Positions 38,662-49,100 of a stretch of DNA of 64,000 nt are shown here, piece after piece. A model generated the notes under the pieces. It was not told where the DNA came from and did not search any database. It saw only the letters and a list, made by a program, of their open reading frames with translations. Each line of letters starts with the position of its first letter. Positions within the stretch are counted from its first letter, which is position 1. The position numbers and the translations under genes were made by a program. Source of the stretch: Paracoccus sp. (in: a-proteobacteria) (lineage in GTDB: Bacteria > Pseudomonadota > Alphaproteobacteria > Rhodobacterales > Rhodobacteraceae); NCBI RefSeq assembly GCF_030538655.1, contig NZ_JAUNTO010000012.1, positions 46,697-110,696 of the forward strand, given 5' to 3'.

Positions 38662-38734
38662 GGCTGTTCCTGCATTGGGGTGGGAGCAGGGTTGTCGCGC
38701 GCGGCACAGAAAATCAAGCGCCGCGCGCCGCAAT

Positions 38735-39757
38735 TCAGCCTTTGTTCAGCACACGATTGCCCAACAATTCCGCGATCTGCACCATATTCAGCGCCGCGCC
38801 CTTGCGCAGATTGTCGCTGACGCACCATAGGTTCAGGCCGTTTTCCACCGTCGAATCCTGCCGGATGCGGCTGACGAAAGTGGCAAATTCTCCAACAGAT
38901 TCAATGGGAGTGATGTAACCACCGTCTTCGTGCTTGTCGATGACCAGCAGGCCGGGGGCTTCGCGCAGGATGTCGCGGGCTTCGTCTTCGTCCAGAAAAT
39001 CCTGAAACTCGACGTTGATGGCTTCGGCCTGACCGACGAACACCGGCACGCGCACGCAGGTGACGGCCAGCCGGATTTTCGGATCAAGGATTTTCTTGGT
39101 CTCGGCGACGATCTGCCATTCCTCGCGGGTGGCGCCATCCTCCATAAAGTCGCCGATCTGCGGAATGACGTTAAAGGCGATCTGGCGCGGAAACTCTTTT
39201 GGTTCAACCTCTTGTCCGGGAACATACAGGCCCTTGGTCTGGTTCCACAGCTCGTCCATGGCCTTGGTTCCGGCGTCGGAAACCGACTGATAGGTGGACA
39301 GCACGACGCGGCGGATGCGGGCACGGTCGTGCAGCGGTTTCAGCGCCACGACCAGCTGTGACACCGCACCCAAGGGGCTGGCGATGATGTGCTTTTTCGC
39401 AGCGTTTTCAATGGCTGCCGCGTTCACCTCGGGCACGATCAGCGGCACGTCGGGGTCGGTGGACCAGCTGCCCGATCCGTCGATGACGAAACATCCGGCG
39501 CGGGCGGCGGCGGGGGCATGGGCGCGCGCGGTTTCGGCGTCGGTGGCGAACAGGGCGATGTCCCAGCCAGAGAAATCGAACCCCTCAATATCACGGCATT
39601 TCAAGGTTTTGTCGCCAAAGCCGACCTCGGTTCCGATGGAACGGCGGCTGGCCAGCGCGGTGATCTGATCGACGGGAAATTCCCGTTCGGCCAGAATGTT
39701 CAGCATCTCGCGGCCCACATCGCCGGTGGCCCCGGCGACGACGATGTTATAGCCCAT
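38735..39757 (-). CDS. asd: Aspartate-semialdehyde dehydrogenase
   Basis: Asd reduces aspartyl-phosphate to the semialdehyde used for lysine, threonine, methionine and diaminopimelate, and so works upstream of DapB and ThrC also encoded here. The 340-residue protein has the NADP loop VVAGATGDVGREMLNIL, and the family stretches VIDGSGSWSTDPDVPLIVPEVN (as parts) and VAVTCVRVPVFVGQAE. The usual active-site cysteine motif N-C-x-x-x is here N..NAAKKHIIASPLGAVSQLVVALK, where the position expected to be Cys reads as Ser/Leu-rich (IIASPLG); a check of that residue is worthwhile. The tandem repeats at 39897-39951 lie upstream. Confidence 0.93.
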   Translation of the reverse strand: MGYNIVVAGATGDVGREMLNILAEREFPVDQITALASRRSIGTEVGFGDKTLKCRDIEGFDFSGWDIALFATDAETARAHAPAAARAGCFVIDGSGSWSTDPDVPLIVPEVNAAAIENAAKKHIIASPLGAVSQLVVALKPLHDRARIRRVVLSTYQSVSDAGTKAMDELWNQTKGLYVPGQEVEPKEFPRQIAFNVIPQIGDFMEDGATREEWQIVAETKKILDPKIRLAVTCVRVPVFVGQAEAINVEFQDFLDEDEARDILREAPGLLVIDKHEDGGYITPIESVGEFATFVSRIRQDSTVENGLNLWCVSDNLRKGAALNMVQIAELLGNRVLNKG

Positions 39758-39896
39758 CGGTCAGTCCTTTCCTGCAACCTGTTCCACATAGGTGGCGGCG
39801 GGCCAGCGCGCAACAGCCGCGCGCGTTGCGCGACACGTGTTGCGTGACCGGAATGTGATCGGCTGCCCGCATGGGCCAGCAATTGCCGGGTTTGGG

Positions 39897-39951
39897 GCTG
39901 CACAACCAATGCACAACCCGTGCACAGGCTGTACACAACCTGTACACAGCC
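39897..39951. repeat. Five tandem 11-bp repeats upstream of asd
   Basis: Five units in perfect 11-bp phase: GCTGCACAACC, AATGCACAACC, CGTGCACAGGC, TGTACACAACC, TGTACACAGCC. The shared core is TGYRCACARSC, with the half-palindromes GTGCAC and GTACAC. Spacing of one helical turn would place all units on one face of the DNA, as in an operator array or iteron set. They lie 140-195 bases upstream of the asd start and in a non-coding 300-base gap between asd and the next minus-strand gene. Confidence 0.7.
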
Positions 39952-40055
39952 CGCGCGCGCTGAACGGGAGGGATACGCAACAAAAGCGAGTTGGCCCAAC
40001 CGTGCGGCAAGGCACGCCTGAGTGTCGGTTCGATGGTTCGACGGTTCGGCGGGGT

Positions 40056-40682
40056 TCAGGCGGGGGGCAGGTGCAGATGCAGGCGCGGATCGGCGGCGGC
40101 CAGCCCCTGCACCCAGTTCCGTTCGGCCCCGAAATCATGCGGCACCTGATCGGCACTGCGACGGCCCGACAGGCTTTGGCTGGCAAAGAAATCGAACCCA
40201 TACAGAGACAGCGCCGACAGATCGGAGCGCAGAGCCAGGTCGATCAGCATCGCGCCGGTGGTCGGCGGTGCGCCCAGCGTTTCGGCAAGGCGTTCGTAAT
40301 CGGCCAGCGGGTGCAGATAGAATCCGGGACTGTGCGCGGTTTCCCAATCCAGCCGCTTGCGCTTGGGCGACATCCACAGGATGCGGCCGGGGGCCAGCCG
40401 GGCGCGATCATCGGCGGGCAGGCTGGTGGCCAGGCCCAGCCAGTCGGTGCGGGTGCCATGGCTGGCGGCATCGGGCATCGGCGCGCGGTTGATGCGCACC
40501 ACGACATCGGCGGCGTCGATGGCCGTGCCTTGCGCGCCATCGGCCAAGGCGCGGGCATTGCCGACCAACGCCACCGTGCGGCCCTGCAACGGGGCCAGCA
40601 GGCTGGCCTGCGACACCGACAGCGCGGCCATCGCCGGTTCGTTGCGCAGGGTGCGGGCCATGTAAAAGCGTAGCGGGGTCAT
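40056..40682 (-). CDS. Sialyltransferase-like (GT29-like) protein
   Basis: 208 residues. The order of motifs resembles family 29 sialyltransferases: TVALVGNARALADGAQGTAID (nucleotide loop region), VVRINRAPMPDAASHGTRTDWL, then PPTTGAMLIDLALRS and LSLYGFDFF, and a late D/H-rich stretch. Bacterial GT29-like proteins of about this size are known near surface polysaccharide genes. Real donor and acceptor are unknown. It precedes nothing on its strand except asd, 298 bases away, and follows the GT4 gene by 39 bases. Confidence 0.65.
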   Translation of the reverse strand: MTPLRFYMARTLRNEPAMAALSVSQASLLAPLQGRTVALVGNARALADGAQGTAIDAADVVVRINRAPMPDAASHGTRTDWLGLATSLPADDRARLAPGRILWMSPKRKRLDWETAHSPGFYLHPLADYERLAETLGAPPTTGAMLIDLALRSDLSALSLYGFDFFASQSLSGRRSADQVPHDFGAERNWVQGLAAADPRLHLHLPPA

Positions 40683-40721
40683 GGAAGCCTTTCTTGTTCC
40701 GCCCAGTATAACCGCCGCGTC

Positions 40722-41759
40722 TTATCGCGCCAGCAATTCGCGATAAACGCCGACGATGGCCGCCGCTTCGTCGCGGATCGCGTGGTTGGCGGTGACATGC
40801 GCGCGCGCGGTCTGCCCTGCCGCGGCCCGGCCTGCGTCGTCATCCAGCCAACGGGCCAGCGCGGCAGTCAGTGCCGCCTGATCGTCACGCGCGACCAGCG
40901 ATCCGGTTTCGCCGTCGCGGATCAGGGTTTCATAGGCCCCCACGCGGCTGGCCACCACCGGAACGGCGCAGGCCATCGCTTCAAGCGGGGTGAGGCCAAA
41001 GCCTTCCCACCGGGCGGGGGCGGCGAACAGGTCCAGCGCCTGATAGCTGCGCACCACCTGTTCCCACGGGATTTCCCCCAGAAAGCGGATGCGATCCGAC
41101 AGGCCCGCCGCCGCGATGCGCCGTTCTAGGTCATCGGCAAAGCCCTGATTGTCGGCGGTGATGCGTCCGGTCAGGATCAGCCGCGCGCGCGGGCGTGCCG
41201 GGAACAGGTCCAAGGCCGCATTCACCAGCAGATCGACGCCTTTTTGCGCCCGCACCCGGCCAAAGCAGCCGATCACGATGTCATCCGGCGCAAAGCCCAT
41301 CTCTGCCCGGATCGCGGCGCGGTCGGGGGCGGGGTGGAACGTGTCCAGATCGACGCCGTGCAGGATCACCGTTGCCGGCCGTTCCAGATAGCTGGCGGCC
41401 TGCGGCGATGTGGCGATCAGCGCGTCCTGTTGCCGGATCAGCCAGCGGGTAAAGCCGGTGTGCCGCCTTTGCGCGGCCGATGTGAACAGCAGCCGGAACC
41501 GGCGGCGCAGGATATGGCGCAGGATCAGCCCCAGCGCCATTTCCGTATTGCGCCGCGCGTGCCAGACTCGCCAGCCATCACGCGGCAGGCTGGCCGCGCG
41601 CAACAGCGGGATATGCGGCAGCTCGGGCGGCAGGCCGGGGCCGGTGGCGGCGATGGCGATCATCTGCGCCTGCACCGGAATCAGCCGCACCACGGTGGCC
41701 GTGACCCCCGACAGGCGGCGTTTCAGGTTGGGCGCGATCACAAGCGGGGGGGCGGTCAT
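40722..41759 (-). CDS. Glycosyltransferase family 4
   Basis: A 345-residue GT-B enzyme. The C-terminal donor-binding domain has IGCFGRVRAQKGVDLLVNA, ILTGRI, and the signature WEGFGLTPLEAMACAVPVVAS with the two glutamates of the EX7E motif (about residue 255). The N-terminal half contains LSGVTATVVRL and ATSPQAASYLERPATVILHGVD. It probably transfers a sugar in cell-surface lipid or polysaccharide synthesis. It overlaps the MFS gene by four bases and sits next to the GT29-like gene. Confidence 0.92.
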   Translation of the reverse strand: MTAPPLVIAPNLKRRLSGVTATVVRLIPVQAQMIAIAATGPGLPPELPHIPLLRAASLPRDGWRVWHARRNTEMALGLILRHILRRRFRLLFTSAAQRRHTGFTRWLIRQQDALIATSPQAASYLERPATVILHGVDLDTFHPAPDRAAIRAEMGFAPDDIVIGCFGRVRAQKGVDLLVNAALDLFPARPRARLILTGRITADNQGFADDLERRIAAAGLSDRIRFLGEIPWEQVVRSYQALDLFAAPARWEGFGLTPLEAMACAVPVVASRVGAYETLIRDGETGSLVARDDQAALTAALARWLDDDAGRAAAGQTARAHVTANHAIRDEAAAIVGVYRELLAR

Positions 41760-42937
41760 GGGGCCTCGGGCGTCAGCAGATACAGGGCGGTGGCGATGGC
41801 CAGCGGCACGGCGAAGAACAGAAACAGCAGGCCATAGACCTGCGCCGGGTCCATGCCCGCCATGGCGTTATACAGCGGACGCGAGGCGAATTGCATCAGC
41901 GCGACACCGGAAATGGAAAACATGTTCAGAAATGTGACCCCTCGGCCCAGCAGATGCGGCGGCAGGAACGGGCGGCCATGCGCCATCAGCAGCACATAGC
42001 CCGCCCCGGAAAATCCGATCAGCGTCAGCAGCAGGGTCGAGGGCCAGATCCCGGCAGCGGGGGCGATCCACAGGGCGAACAGGATCGCGGCGGACAAGCC
42101 GTTCAGCAGCACGACCGTGCGCCGCAGCGACCCGACCAGTCGCACCATCGGCCCGATCAGGAAATTGCCCACCACCATCGCCAGCCCCATGGCCAGCGTC
42201 GCCCGCCCGATCAGGGTGGCGTCGGCGTCATAGACCTCGGTCAGATATGGTCCGGCCCACAGCCCCCGGATGGCGGCGGATGCGGCATAGCCGACCAGCA
42301 GCAGCGGCAGCATGAACCACAGCCCGCGCAATTGCAGCACGGCCAGCAGCGAGCCGGGCGGCTGATCCGTCTCGGGCCTGGCCGGATCGCGCAGCAGACA
42401 CCAGATGGCGGCGGCGGCGATCAGCGTGAGGGCCGCCAGCCCCCACAGGGTTTCGCGCCAGCCCAGCGCCTCGGTCACCCAGACGAGCGGGGCGGCGCCA
42501 AGGATATTGCCCAAAGATCCGATGCCGACCACCGCCCCGGTCAGCACGCCAAAGGCGGCGGGCGGAAATTCGCGGGCGATGATGAAATAGGCCCCCATCA
42601 GGGCCGGCGCACAGCCCACACCCAGCAGCGCCATGGCGACATGCAGGTGCCACGGCTGGCTGGCCAGCGCAAAGACCGCCGCGCCCGTCGCCCCGCCTGC
42701 GGCCAGCAGCACAGCCACCGTCGCGCGGGGGCCGTATTGATCCAGCCCCCGCCCCACCGCAGGCTGCATCAGCGCAAAGGCGATGAACCACATCCCCGAT
42801 GACAGCGCCAGATCGCCGGGGGCGGCACCCAGCTCGGCTTGCAGCACCGGGGTCAGCACCGCCAGAAACGCGCGGTAGAACTGGCTGAGCATATAGGCAA
42901 GGATCAGGCTGAGGATCCCCGGCGACAGAAACGACAT
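41756..42937 (-). CDS. Major facilitator superfamily transporter
   Basis: The ATG at 42937 gives 393 residues and about twelve membrane helices. Early helices read SLILAYMLSQFYRAFLAVLTP and MWFIAFALMQPAVGRGLDQYGPR, the latter carrying the G-x-x-x-D-x-x-G-x-R loop of the superfamily between helices 2 and 3. The substrate cannot be judged. It starts the short minus-strand group MFS-GT4-GT29-like. Confidence 0.9.
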   Translation of the reverse strand: MSFLSPGILSLILAYMLSQFYRAFLAVLTPVLQAELGAAPGDLALSSGMWFIAFALMQPAVGRGLDQYGPRATVAVLLAAGGATGAAVFALASQPWHLHVAMALLGVGCAPALMGAYFIIAREFPPAAFGVLTGAVVGIGSLGNILGAAPLVWVTEALGWRETLWGLAALTLIAAAAIWCLLRDPARPETDQPPGSLLAVLQLRGLWFMLPLLLVGYAASAAIRGLWAGPYLTEVYDADATLIGRATLAMGLAMVVGNFLIGPMVRLVGSLRRTVVLLNGLSAAILFALWIAPAAGIWPSTLLLTLIGFSGAGYVLLMAHGRPFLPPHLLGRGVTFLNMFSISGVALMQFASRPLYNAMAGMDPAQVYGLLFLFFAVPLAIATALYLLTPEAP

Positions 42938-43000
42938 GGCGGCTCCGCTTTTTGGGCAGGCTGCGGGATTGGTCGCGTCTGCGCAAGGGGCGGCGTTGCG

Positions 43001-43030
43001 CCCCAGGCTGCGTATTGGGGCAAACAGCAC
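43001..43030. repeat. Rhodobacterales-type intergenic repeat, copy B
   Basis: CCCCAGGCTG followed by CGTATTGGGGCAAACAGCAC, a degenerate relative of the repeat at 12528-12574, in the 115-base gap between the MFS gene and truB. Confidence 0.5.
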
Positions 43031-43052
43031 GCGGGGTTGCCTGATGGGCGTG

Positions 43053-43946
43053 TTACAGGTTGAACACCCGGTCGGGGTGGACCTGCCCGGCCATATAGCG
43101 CCCGATGCACAAGGGGCCGTCGGGACCGGCGACCCAGACGATTTCGCCATAGTCCGCGCCGGTGGTCACGTCGCCGGGGTTGCCGTTGCGGATGCGGGTG
43201 GCGCCGGTTTCGGTGGCGCGCAGGCAGGGCAGGTCGGCCAGCGCCGATTGCAGCGGCAGCAGGCGGGTTTCCAGTTCGGATTGGTTGGCGCGGTCGATCA
43301 GGTCCAGCGGCACGCCCTGTTCGGCGCGGAAGGGGCCGGACCAGATGCGGCGCAGATGCGCGACATGGCCAAGGCAACCCAGCGTGCGACCCAGATCACG
43401 GGCGATGGCGCGGACATAGCCGCCCTTGCCGCAGACCATCTTTAACCGGGCGGTGCCCTCGGTGCTGTCCAGCAGGCGCAGCGATTCGACCCACAGCGGG
43501 CGGGCGGCCAGATCGAGGGGCTGCCCGTCGCGCGCAAGATCATAGGCACGGGCGCCATCGACCTTGACGGCGGAAACGGCGGGGGGCACCTGCATGATCT
43601 CGCCGGTGAAACCGGGCAGGGCGGCGGTGATGTCGCTGGCGGCGGGGCGTTGGTCCGACTGGCGGGTGATCTGGCCCGATGCATCGTCCGTGTCGGTTTC
43701 GCTGCCCCAGTTCACCGTGAAATCATAGGCTTTCAGCGCCTCGGTCAGATAAGGGACGGTTTTCGTTGCCTCGCCCAGCGCAATGGCCAGAACGCCGGTC
43801 GCATCCGGGTCCAGCGTGCCCGCGTGGCCAGCCTTTTTCGCATCCAGCGCCCAGCGGACGCGGCTCACCACATCGGTCGATCCGATGCCCGCCGGTTTGT
43901 CGACGATCAGCCAGCCGGTGATCTCGCGTCCTTTTTTGCGTGCCAT
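43053..43946 (-). CDS. truB: tRNA pseudouridine(55) synthase TruB
   Basis: TruB makes pseudouridine 55 in the T-loop of tRNAs. The catalytic aspartate is in [24 protein letters not shown] (motif GTLDPDATG, about residue 45), preceded by [18 protein letters not shown]. 297 residues from the ATG at 43946. The C-terminal domain (about 240-297) is PUA-like. It belongs to the rbfA-x-truB group that is usual near infB/nusA elsewhere, although those are not here. Confidence 0.96.
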   Translation of the reverse strand: MARKKGREITGWLIVDKPAGIGSTDVVSRVRWALDAKKAGHAGTLDPDATGVLAIALGEATKTVPYLTEALKAYDFTVNWGSETDTDDASGQITRQSDQRPAASDITAALPGFTGEIMQVPPAVSAVKVDGARAYDLARDGQPLDLAARPLWVESLRLLDSTEGTARLKMVCGKGGYVRAIARDLGRTLGCLGHVAHLRRIWSGPFRAEQGVPLDLIDRANQSELETRLLPLQSALADLPCLRATETGATRIRNGNPGDVTTGADYGEIVWVAGPDGPLCIGRYMAGQVHPDRVFNL

Positions 43947-43987
43947 TGCTGCCCCCAAAGCGGAAATGCGGCGGGATAGCTGTGCCT

Positions 43988-44755
43988 TCAGCCGCCGTCA
44001 ACAGTCGCGTCAACGAGCCCGATCATCGGGCCAAGCGCGCGGCCCCAGTCGGCGCGGCGCAGGGCGGGGGCATAAAGGCGGCTGATCGAGCCGTCGAAAT
44101 ACAGCGCATTCGGCGTGCCCAGCCCGTCGCGGAACAGCCGCCCGAATTCGTGGAACGTCACCGGGCGGTCAGAAATGGCGAACCATGCCGTCTGGCCATC
44201 GGCGGATACGCCCACCCCGTTGCGGATATAGCGGCTGTCGGAATCGACCAGAAAGCGCGGGTGCAAATCGCCCTCGATCACCAGCATCGGGCCGGATTGG
44301 CTGGCAAGGCGGCAGGCGGGCGGGCGGGCGGCAAAGGCGCGGCTTTCGATCACCGCGAAGGGTCGGTCGCCGCCGGTGCAGAACACGCCATTCGGGCGCA
44401 TTCCGAAATTGCCGCCGCCCCCTGCGGTGACGATGGGGGCGCGTTCGGTGCCCTCGATCACCAGCAGGCCGACGGGGCTGTAATCGGCATGATACATGCC
44501 TGCGTTCATCGCCCAGCGGATTTGCTGGCCTTGGGGCAGGATTTTCCGCAAATTGGAAAAATTATTCAGCGGCTTGCCGTCCGGCCCATCCTGCCACAGC
44601 CGCAGTTGCGGTTCCTGTGCGGCGTCAACCTGACAGACGATATAGCCCTGACCATCATGGGTCATGCGCCCGCAGCCATCGGCCAGCGCGGGCGTGATCG
44701 TGGCAATCAGCGCGCCGATGGCGATGCCCAGGCGGCGGCGCAGATCAGCGGTCAT
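43988..44755 (-). CDS. Phosphodiester glycosidase-family protein (DUF2233)
   Basis: The ATG at 44755 gives 255 residues with a signal peptide ([19 protein letters not shown]). The domain, related to the mannose-6-phosphate uncovering enzyme, shows [57 protein letters not shown] and [11 protein letters not shown] (motif order as in the family). It would be exported to the periplasm. The start overlaps rbfA by eleven bases, so it is in the rbfA operon. Substrate unknown. Confidence 0.88.
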   Translation of the reverse strand: MTADLRRRLGIAIGALIATITPALADGCGRMTHDGQGYIVCQVDAAQEPQLRLWQDGPDGKPLNNFSNLRKILPQGQQIRWAMNAGMYHADYSPVGLLVIEGTERAPIVTAGGGGNFGMRPNGVFCTGGDRPFAVIESRAFAARPPACRLASQSGPMLVIEGDLHPRFLVDSDSRYIRNGVGVSADGQTAWFAISDRPVTFHEFGRLFRDGLGTPNALYFDGSISRLYAPALRRADWGRALGPMIGLVDATVDGG

Positions 44756-45206
44756 TCGTATCCGGGGTGTCGTCGCCATAATCGATCGCATCGCCGTCAA
44801 GCTGGGGGTCGTCGGCCTGAACGTCGCGGCGCACACGCGCGTCGGCGAACATGCGGCGGGTGTCGTCCATCCGGTCGAAGGTCTCATCCAGCCGGAACCG
44901 CAGTTCGGGGGCGTATTTCAGGTTCATGCCCTTGGCGACCAAATGGCGCAATTCGCGCTGGTTGCGGCGCAGGGCGGCCAGCGCATCCTGTGCGTCATGC
45001 CCGCCCAGCGGCAGGACATAGGCCGTCGCCACCTTGAGATCGGGCGAGGCCGATACCTCGCCCACGGTGATCGAGTGGCGGTTCAGGTCGGGATCGTGGA
45101 CCTCGGCCCGCAAGAGGATGTCGGACAGGGTGCGGCGGATCAGCTCGCCCACGCGGAGCTGACGTTGCGAGGGGCCGGTGCCCTGATGAAAGCGGTTCTG
45201 TGCCAT
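44745..45206 (-). CDS. rbfA: 30S ribosome-binding factor RbfA
   Basis: RbfA is a KH-fold protein needed for late 16S rRNA maturation and cold growth. The 153-residue protein from the ATG at 45206 has [20 protein letters not shown] at its N-terminus and [14 protein letters not shown] and [14 protein letters not shown] later, the expected order. An acidic C-terminal tail is normal in alphaproteobacteria. It is divergent from dapB with 68 bases between starts. Confidence 0.95.
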   Translation of the reverse strand: MAQNRFHQGTGPSQRQLRVGELIRRTLSDILLRAEVHDPDLNRHSITVGEVSASPDLKVATAYVLPLGGHDAQDALAALRRNQRELRHLVAKGMNLKYAPELRFRLDETFDRMDDTRRMFADARVRRDVQADDPQLDGDAIDYGDDTPDTNDR

Positions 45207-45274
45207 GCGTCCCGATGTAGGGGGTCGCGGGGCGCGCCGCAACGGGCTAGGAAGCAGGAAAGCAGGAGGCACGC

Positions 45275-46081
45275 ATGGAAAAACCGGGAATCGTCATCAC
45301 CGGATGTTCGGGGCGGATGGGGCAGATGCTGGTGCGCGCGGTGATCGAATCGCCGGATGCGCGGCTGAGCGGCGCGCTGGAGCGACCGGGCAGCGCCTGG
45401 ATCGGCCGCGATCTGGGCGAGGCGATGGGGGGCGCGCCGCTGGGCGTGACCGTCAGCGATGATCCGGTCGAGGTGATCGCGGGCGCGCAGGCGGTGATTG
45501 ATTTCACCGCACCCGCCGCGACCGTTGCCTTTGCCGAACTGACGGCGCAGGCGCGGGCGGTGCATGTGATCGGCACCACCGGGTTGTCGGACGATGATCT
45601 GGCGCTGATCGCCGCCGCCGCGCGTCATGCGCCGGTGATCCGGGCCGGGAATATGTCTTTGGGTGTGAACCTGCTGGTCGGGCTGACCCGCAGGGTGGCC
45701 GCCGCGCTGGGCGAGGATTGGGACATCGAGGTGGTCGAGGCGCATCACCGCCACAAGGTTGACGCGCCCTCCGGCACCGCGCTGATGCTGGGCGAGGCCG
45801 CGGCCCAGGGTCGCGGCGCGGCTTTGGCTGATCTGCGCGTTCCTGCGCACGAGGGGATCACGGGTGAGCGGCGTGTGGGCAGCATCGGTTTCGCGGCGAT
45901 CCGGGGCGGCGATGTGGTGGGCGAGCATGACGTGATTTTCGCCGGCGCGGGCGAGCGGGTGGTGCTGCGCCATCTGGCGACGGATCGGGCCATCTTTGCG
46001 CGCGGCGCGCTGCGTGCGGCGCTGTGGGGGCAGGACAAGGGGCCAGGGGAATATACTATGGCCGATGTTCTGGGGTTGTAA
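45275..46081 (+). CDS. dapB: 4-hydroxy-tetrahydrodipicolinate reductase
   Basis: DapB reduces the product of DapA with NAD(P)H in lysine and diaminopimelate synthesis. 268 residues starting after CAGGAGG. The nucleotide loop is [18 protein letters not shown]; the active-site motif [22 protein letters not shown] carries the catalytic His pair and Lys (about residues 155-165); [17 protein letters not shown] and YTMADVLGL end the protein. Monocistronic; a hairpin with repeat copy C follows. Confidence 0.97.
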   Translation: MEKPGIVITGCSGRMGQMLVRAVIESPDARLSGALERPGSAWIGRDLGEAMGGAPLGVTVSDDPVEVIAGAQAVIDFTAPAATVAFAELTAQARAVHVIGTTGLSDDDLALIAAAARHAPVIRAGNMSLGVNLLVGLTRRVAAALGEDWDIEVVEAHHRHKVDAPSGTALMLGEAAAQGRGAALADLRVPAHEGITGERRVGSIGFAAIRGGDVVGEHDVIFAGAGERVVLRHLATDRAIFARGALRAALWGQDKGPGEYTMADVLGL

Positions 46082-46083
46082 GA

Positions 46084-46129
46084 GTGGGGGTTTCACCCCC
46101 ACACCCCCAGGATATTTTCAGACAGGAGA
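46084..46129. terminator. Hairpin and Rhodobacterales-type repeat, copy C, between dapB and the RND gene
   Basis: GTGGGGG, loop TTTCA, CCCCCAC forms a seven-base stem (46084-46102) right after dapB; it continues into ACCCCCAGGATATTTTCAGACAGGAG, which matches the tail of the repeat at 12528-12574. The element probably ends transcription of the two convergent genes. Confidence 0.6.
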
Positions 46130-49100
46130 TGCGGTGGGATCGTGTTCCGGGGCAATCGGGTCGCCGTGGTCGCGCACGCCGAAAACCGCGCAATAGAGCG
46201 CCGGGACGAAGATCAGCGTAATCAGTGTTCCGGCGATGATGCCGCCCATCATCGCAAAGGCCATCGGTCCCCAGAACACCTGACGCGAGATCGGGATCAG
46301 TGCCAGCGAGGCCGCCGCCGCCGTCAGCAGGATCGGGCGGGCGCGGCTGTCCGATGCCAGATAGACCGCATCCCAGCGGTTGCGGCCGCGTTTGATGAGT
46401 TCCTGAATCTCATGCACCAGAATGACCGAGTTGCGGATCAGGATGCCGATCAGCGCCAGAATCCCCAGAATGGCGACAAAGCCCATCGGCACGCCAAAGG
46501 GCACCAGCACCGCCACCACCCCGATCAGCCCCAGCGGCGCGGCGGCAAAGACGATCAGCGACAGGCGGAAGCTTTGCATCTGGGCCATGACCAGCACGGC
46601 CATAATCAGGATCATCACCGGCACGACGGCGGCAATCGGTTCCTGACTTTCGGTCGAGGTTTCAACCGTGCCGCCGATTTCAACGGTGACGTTCGCGGGC
46701 AGGGCGGCGGTGAAAGCCTGAATCTGCGGGCGCAGCGCATCCACCAGGGTGGCGGGCTGATCCTTGCTGGCGATGGCGGCCTTGACGGTTGCGGTCGGCA
46801 GCCCGTCGCGCTGCATGATAAGCGGCTGTTCGGTGGTCCATGTCAGGCGCACCAGAGAGGCCAGTGGGATGTTCGGGCCGCCGGCTCCCGATGACATCTG
46901 CATGTTCTGGATCGCCTCAAGCGAGGTGCGGTCCTGCGCATCGCCGCGCGCCAGCACGTTAATCAGGAAGATGCCGTCGCGGATCTGGGTCACGATGGTG
47001 CCGGAAAAGACCGCGGACATCGCCCCGGCAATATCCTGACTGGTGACGCCCAACTGCCGCGCCTTGTCCTGATCCACCTCAAGCCGGACGACGCGGGCCG
47101 GTTCGTTCCAGTCCAGTTCAATGTCACGCAGCCTGCTTTCCGAGGCGAGGATGGTGGCCAGATCGCGGGCGGCATCGCGGGCGGCATCAATGTCGGGCGA
47201 ACTGACACGGTATTGCACCGGCTTGCCCACGGGCGGGCCGATTTCCAGATTCTTGATGAACACGCCGGTGCCGATCAGGTCGCGGGCGGCAATATCCGCC
47301 AGCTTGGACTTGAGCCGGTCGCGCGCCGCCAGATCGGGGGTCTGGATCACGATCTGGCCCATATGCGGCCCGGCGGTCGGCACGTCAGCCGATAGCACGA
47401 AACGCGGTGCGCCGCGCCCGACGTAAGATGTCCAGAACAGCACGTCCGGGTCATTGGCCAGATGCGATTCCAGCTGATCCATATCGGCGCGGGTCTTGGC
47501 GATCGAGGCGTTCTGGCGTTCGTTTATGTCAACGATCACCTCGGTCCGGTCCGAGGTGGGGAAGAACTGCTGTTCGACAAAGCGCATTCCCCAGACTGAA
47601 ATGGCAAAGATGGCCAGCGTGATGCCGATGGTCAGCCATTTCGCCCGCATCGCGATCAGCAACAGCCGCCGGAAGCCGCGGCGCAGCAGGCCCGCGCGGC
47701 CTGCGTGATGATCCATTTTGCGCGGCAGAAAGGCCACGCCCAGCAGTGGCGCGAACAGCACCGCCACAACCCACGAGATCACCAGCGACACGGCGATGAC
47801 CACGAACAGCGAAAAGGTAAACTCACCCGCCGCCGAGCTGTTCAGCCCGATGGGAATGAAACCCGCGACCGTCACCAGCGTGCCGGTCAGCATCGGAAAG
47901 GCAATCGAGGTCCAGGCATAGCTGGCGGCGCGATCCAGACTTTCGCCGATTTCCAGACGGGTTATCATGGTTTCGATGGCGATCATCGCGTCATCGACCA
48001 GCAGGCCAAGGGCGATAATTAATGCCCCCAGTGAAATCCGCTGCAAGGTGATGCCATACAGATCCATGACGACAAAGGTGATCGCCAGCACCAGCGGAAT
48101 CGTCAGTGTCACCACGAAACCGGCGCGGAACCCAAGGCTGATAAAGCTGACGATCAGCACGATGGCCACCGCCTCGGCCAGAGCGGTGATGAAATGGCCG
48201 ACAGCGTTTTTCACCACGGTGGGCTGATCGGCGAATTTTGCCATCTCGATCCCGATGGGCAGATCGGCGGCGATGCGCGTCATCAGCGCATCCAGATCAT
48301 GCCCGAAATCCATGATGTTTTCGCCGTCGCGCATCGCCACCTGCAACCCGATGGCGGGCCGGCCATTATAGCGGAACAACTGATCCGGCGGGTCTTGATA
48401 GCCGCGGCGGATGGTGGCCACATCCGCCAGATTGAAGAACCGCCCGCCCACACGCAGGTTCACGGCGGCAATCGACGATGCGTCATCGAACTGGCCGCCC
48501 ACGCGCAGCAGCATCCGTTCCGGCCCGGCCTGAATGACGCCCGAGGGGGCGATGGCATTCTGGCTGGCCAGTGAGGCCATGACCTGTTGCTGGTTCAGAC
48601 CCAGCGCGGCCAGACGCGCGGTGGAAAATTCAAGGTGAATCACCTCGTCCTGTTCGCCCAGCAATTCGGTTTTGCCCGCAGCGGGCAGGGCGGCGACCTG
48701 ACGGCGGATGGATTCTACCCGGTCGCGCAATTCGCGCCGGGAAAAGCCGTCGGTGGTAAAGGCATAGATATTGCCGAACACGTCACCAAAACTGTCGTTG
48801 AACTGGAAACCGGCGAATTCCTGCGGGAAATCGGGCCGGATGTCAGACATCATGGAACGGACCCGCTTCCACACCTCGGGCACCTGAGCACCCCGGATGG
48901 TGGACAGCAATTCGACGTAAACCACCGCCTGACCGGGCATGGTGACCGAGCGGGTGAATTTCAGCTCGTCCAGTTCTTCCAGCTTTTTTTCGATGCGGGT
49001 GGTGACCTGAAGCAGAGTTTCTTCGGTGCTGGCACCGGGCAGGGATGCGCCGATCACCATGACCTTGACGGTGAAATTCGGGTCTTCCTCGCGCCCGAGG

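Noticed and set aside
37387-38820. 477-codon plus-strand frame
   Set aside because: Antisense shadow of the DUF4139 gene; glycine/histidine-rich with no motif.
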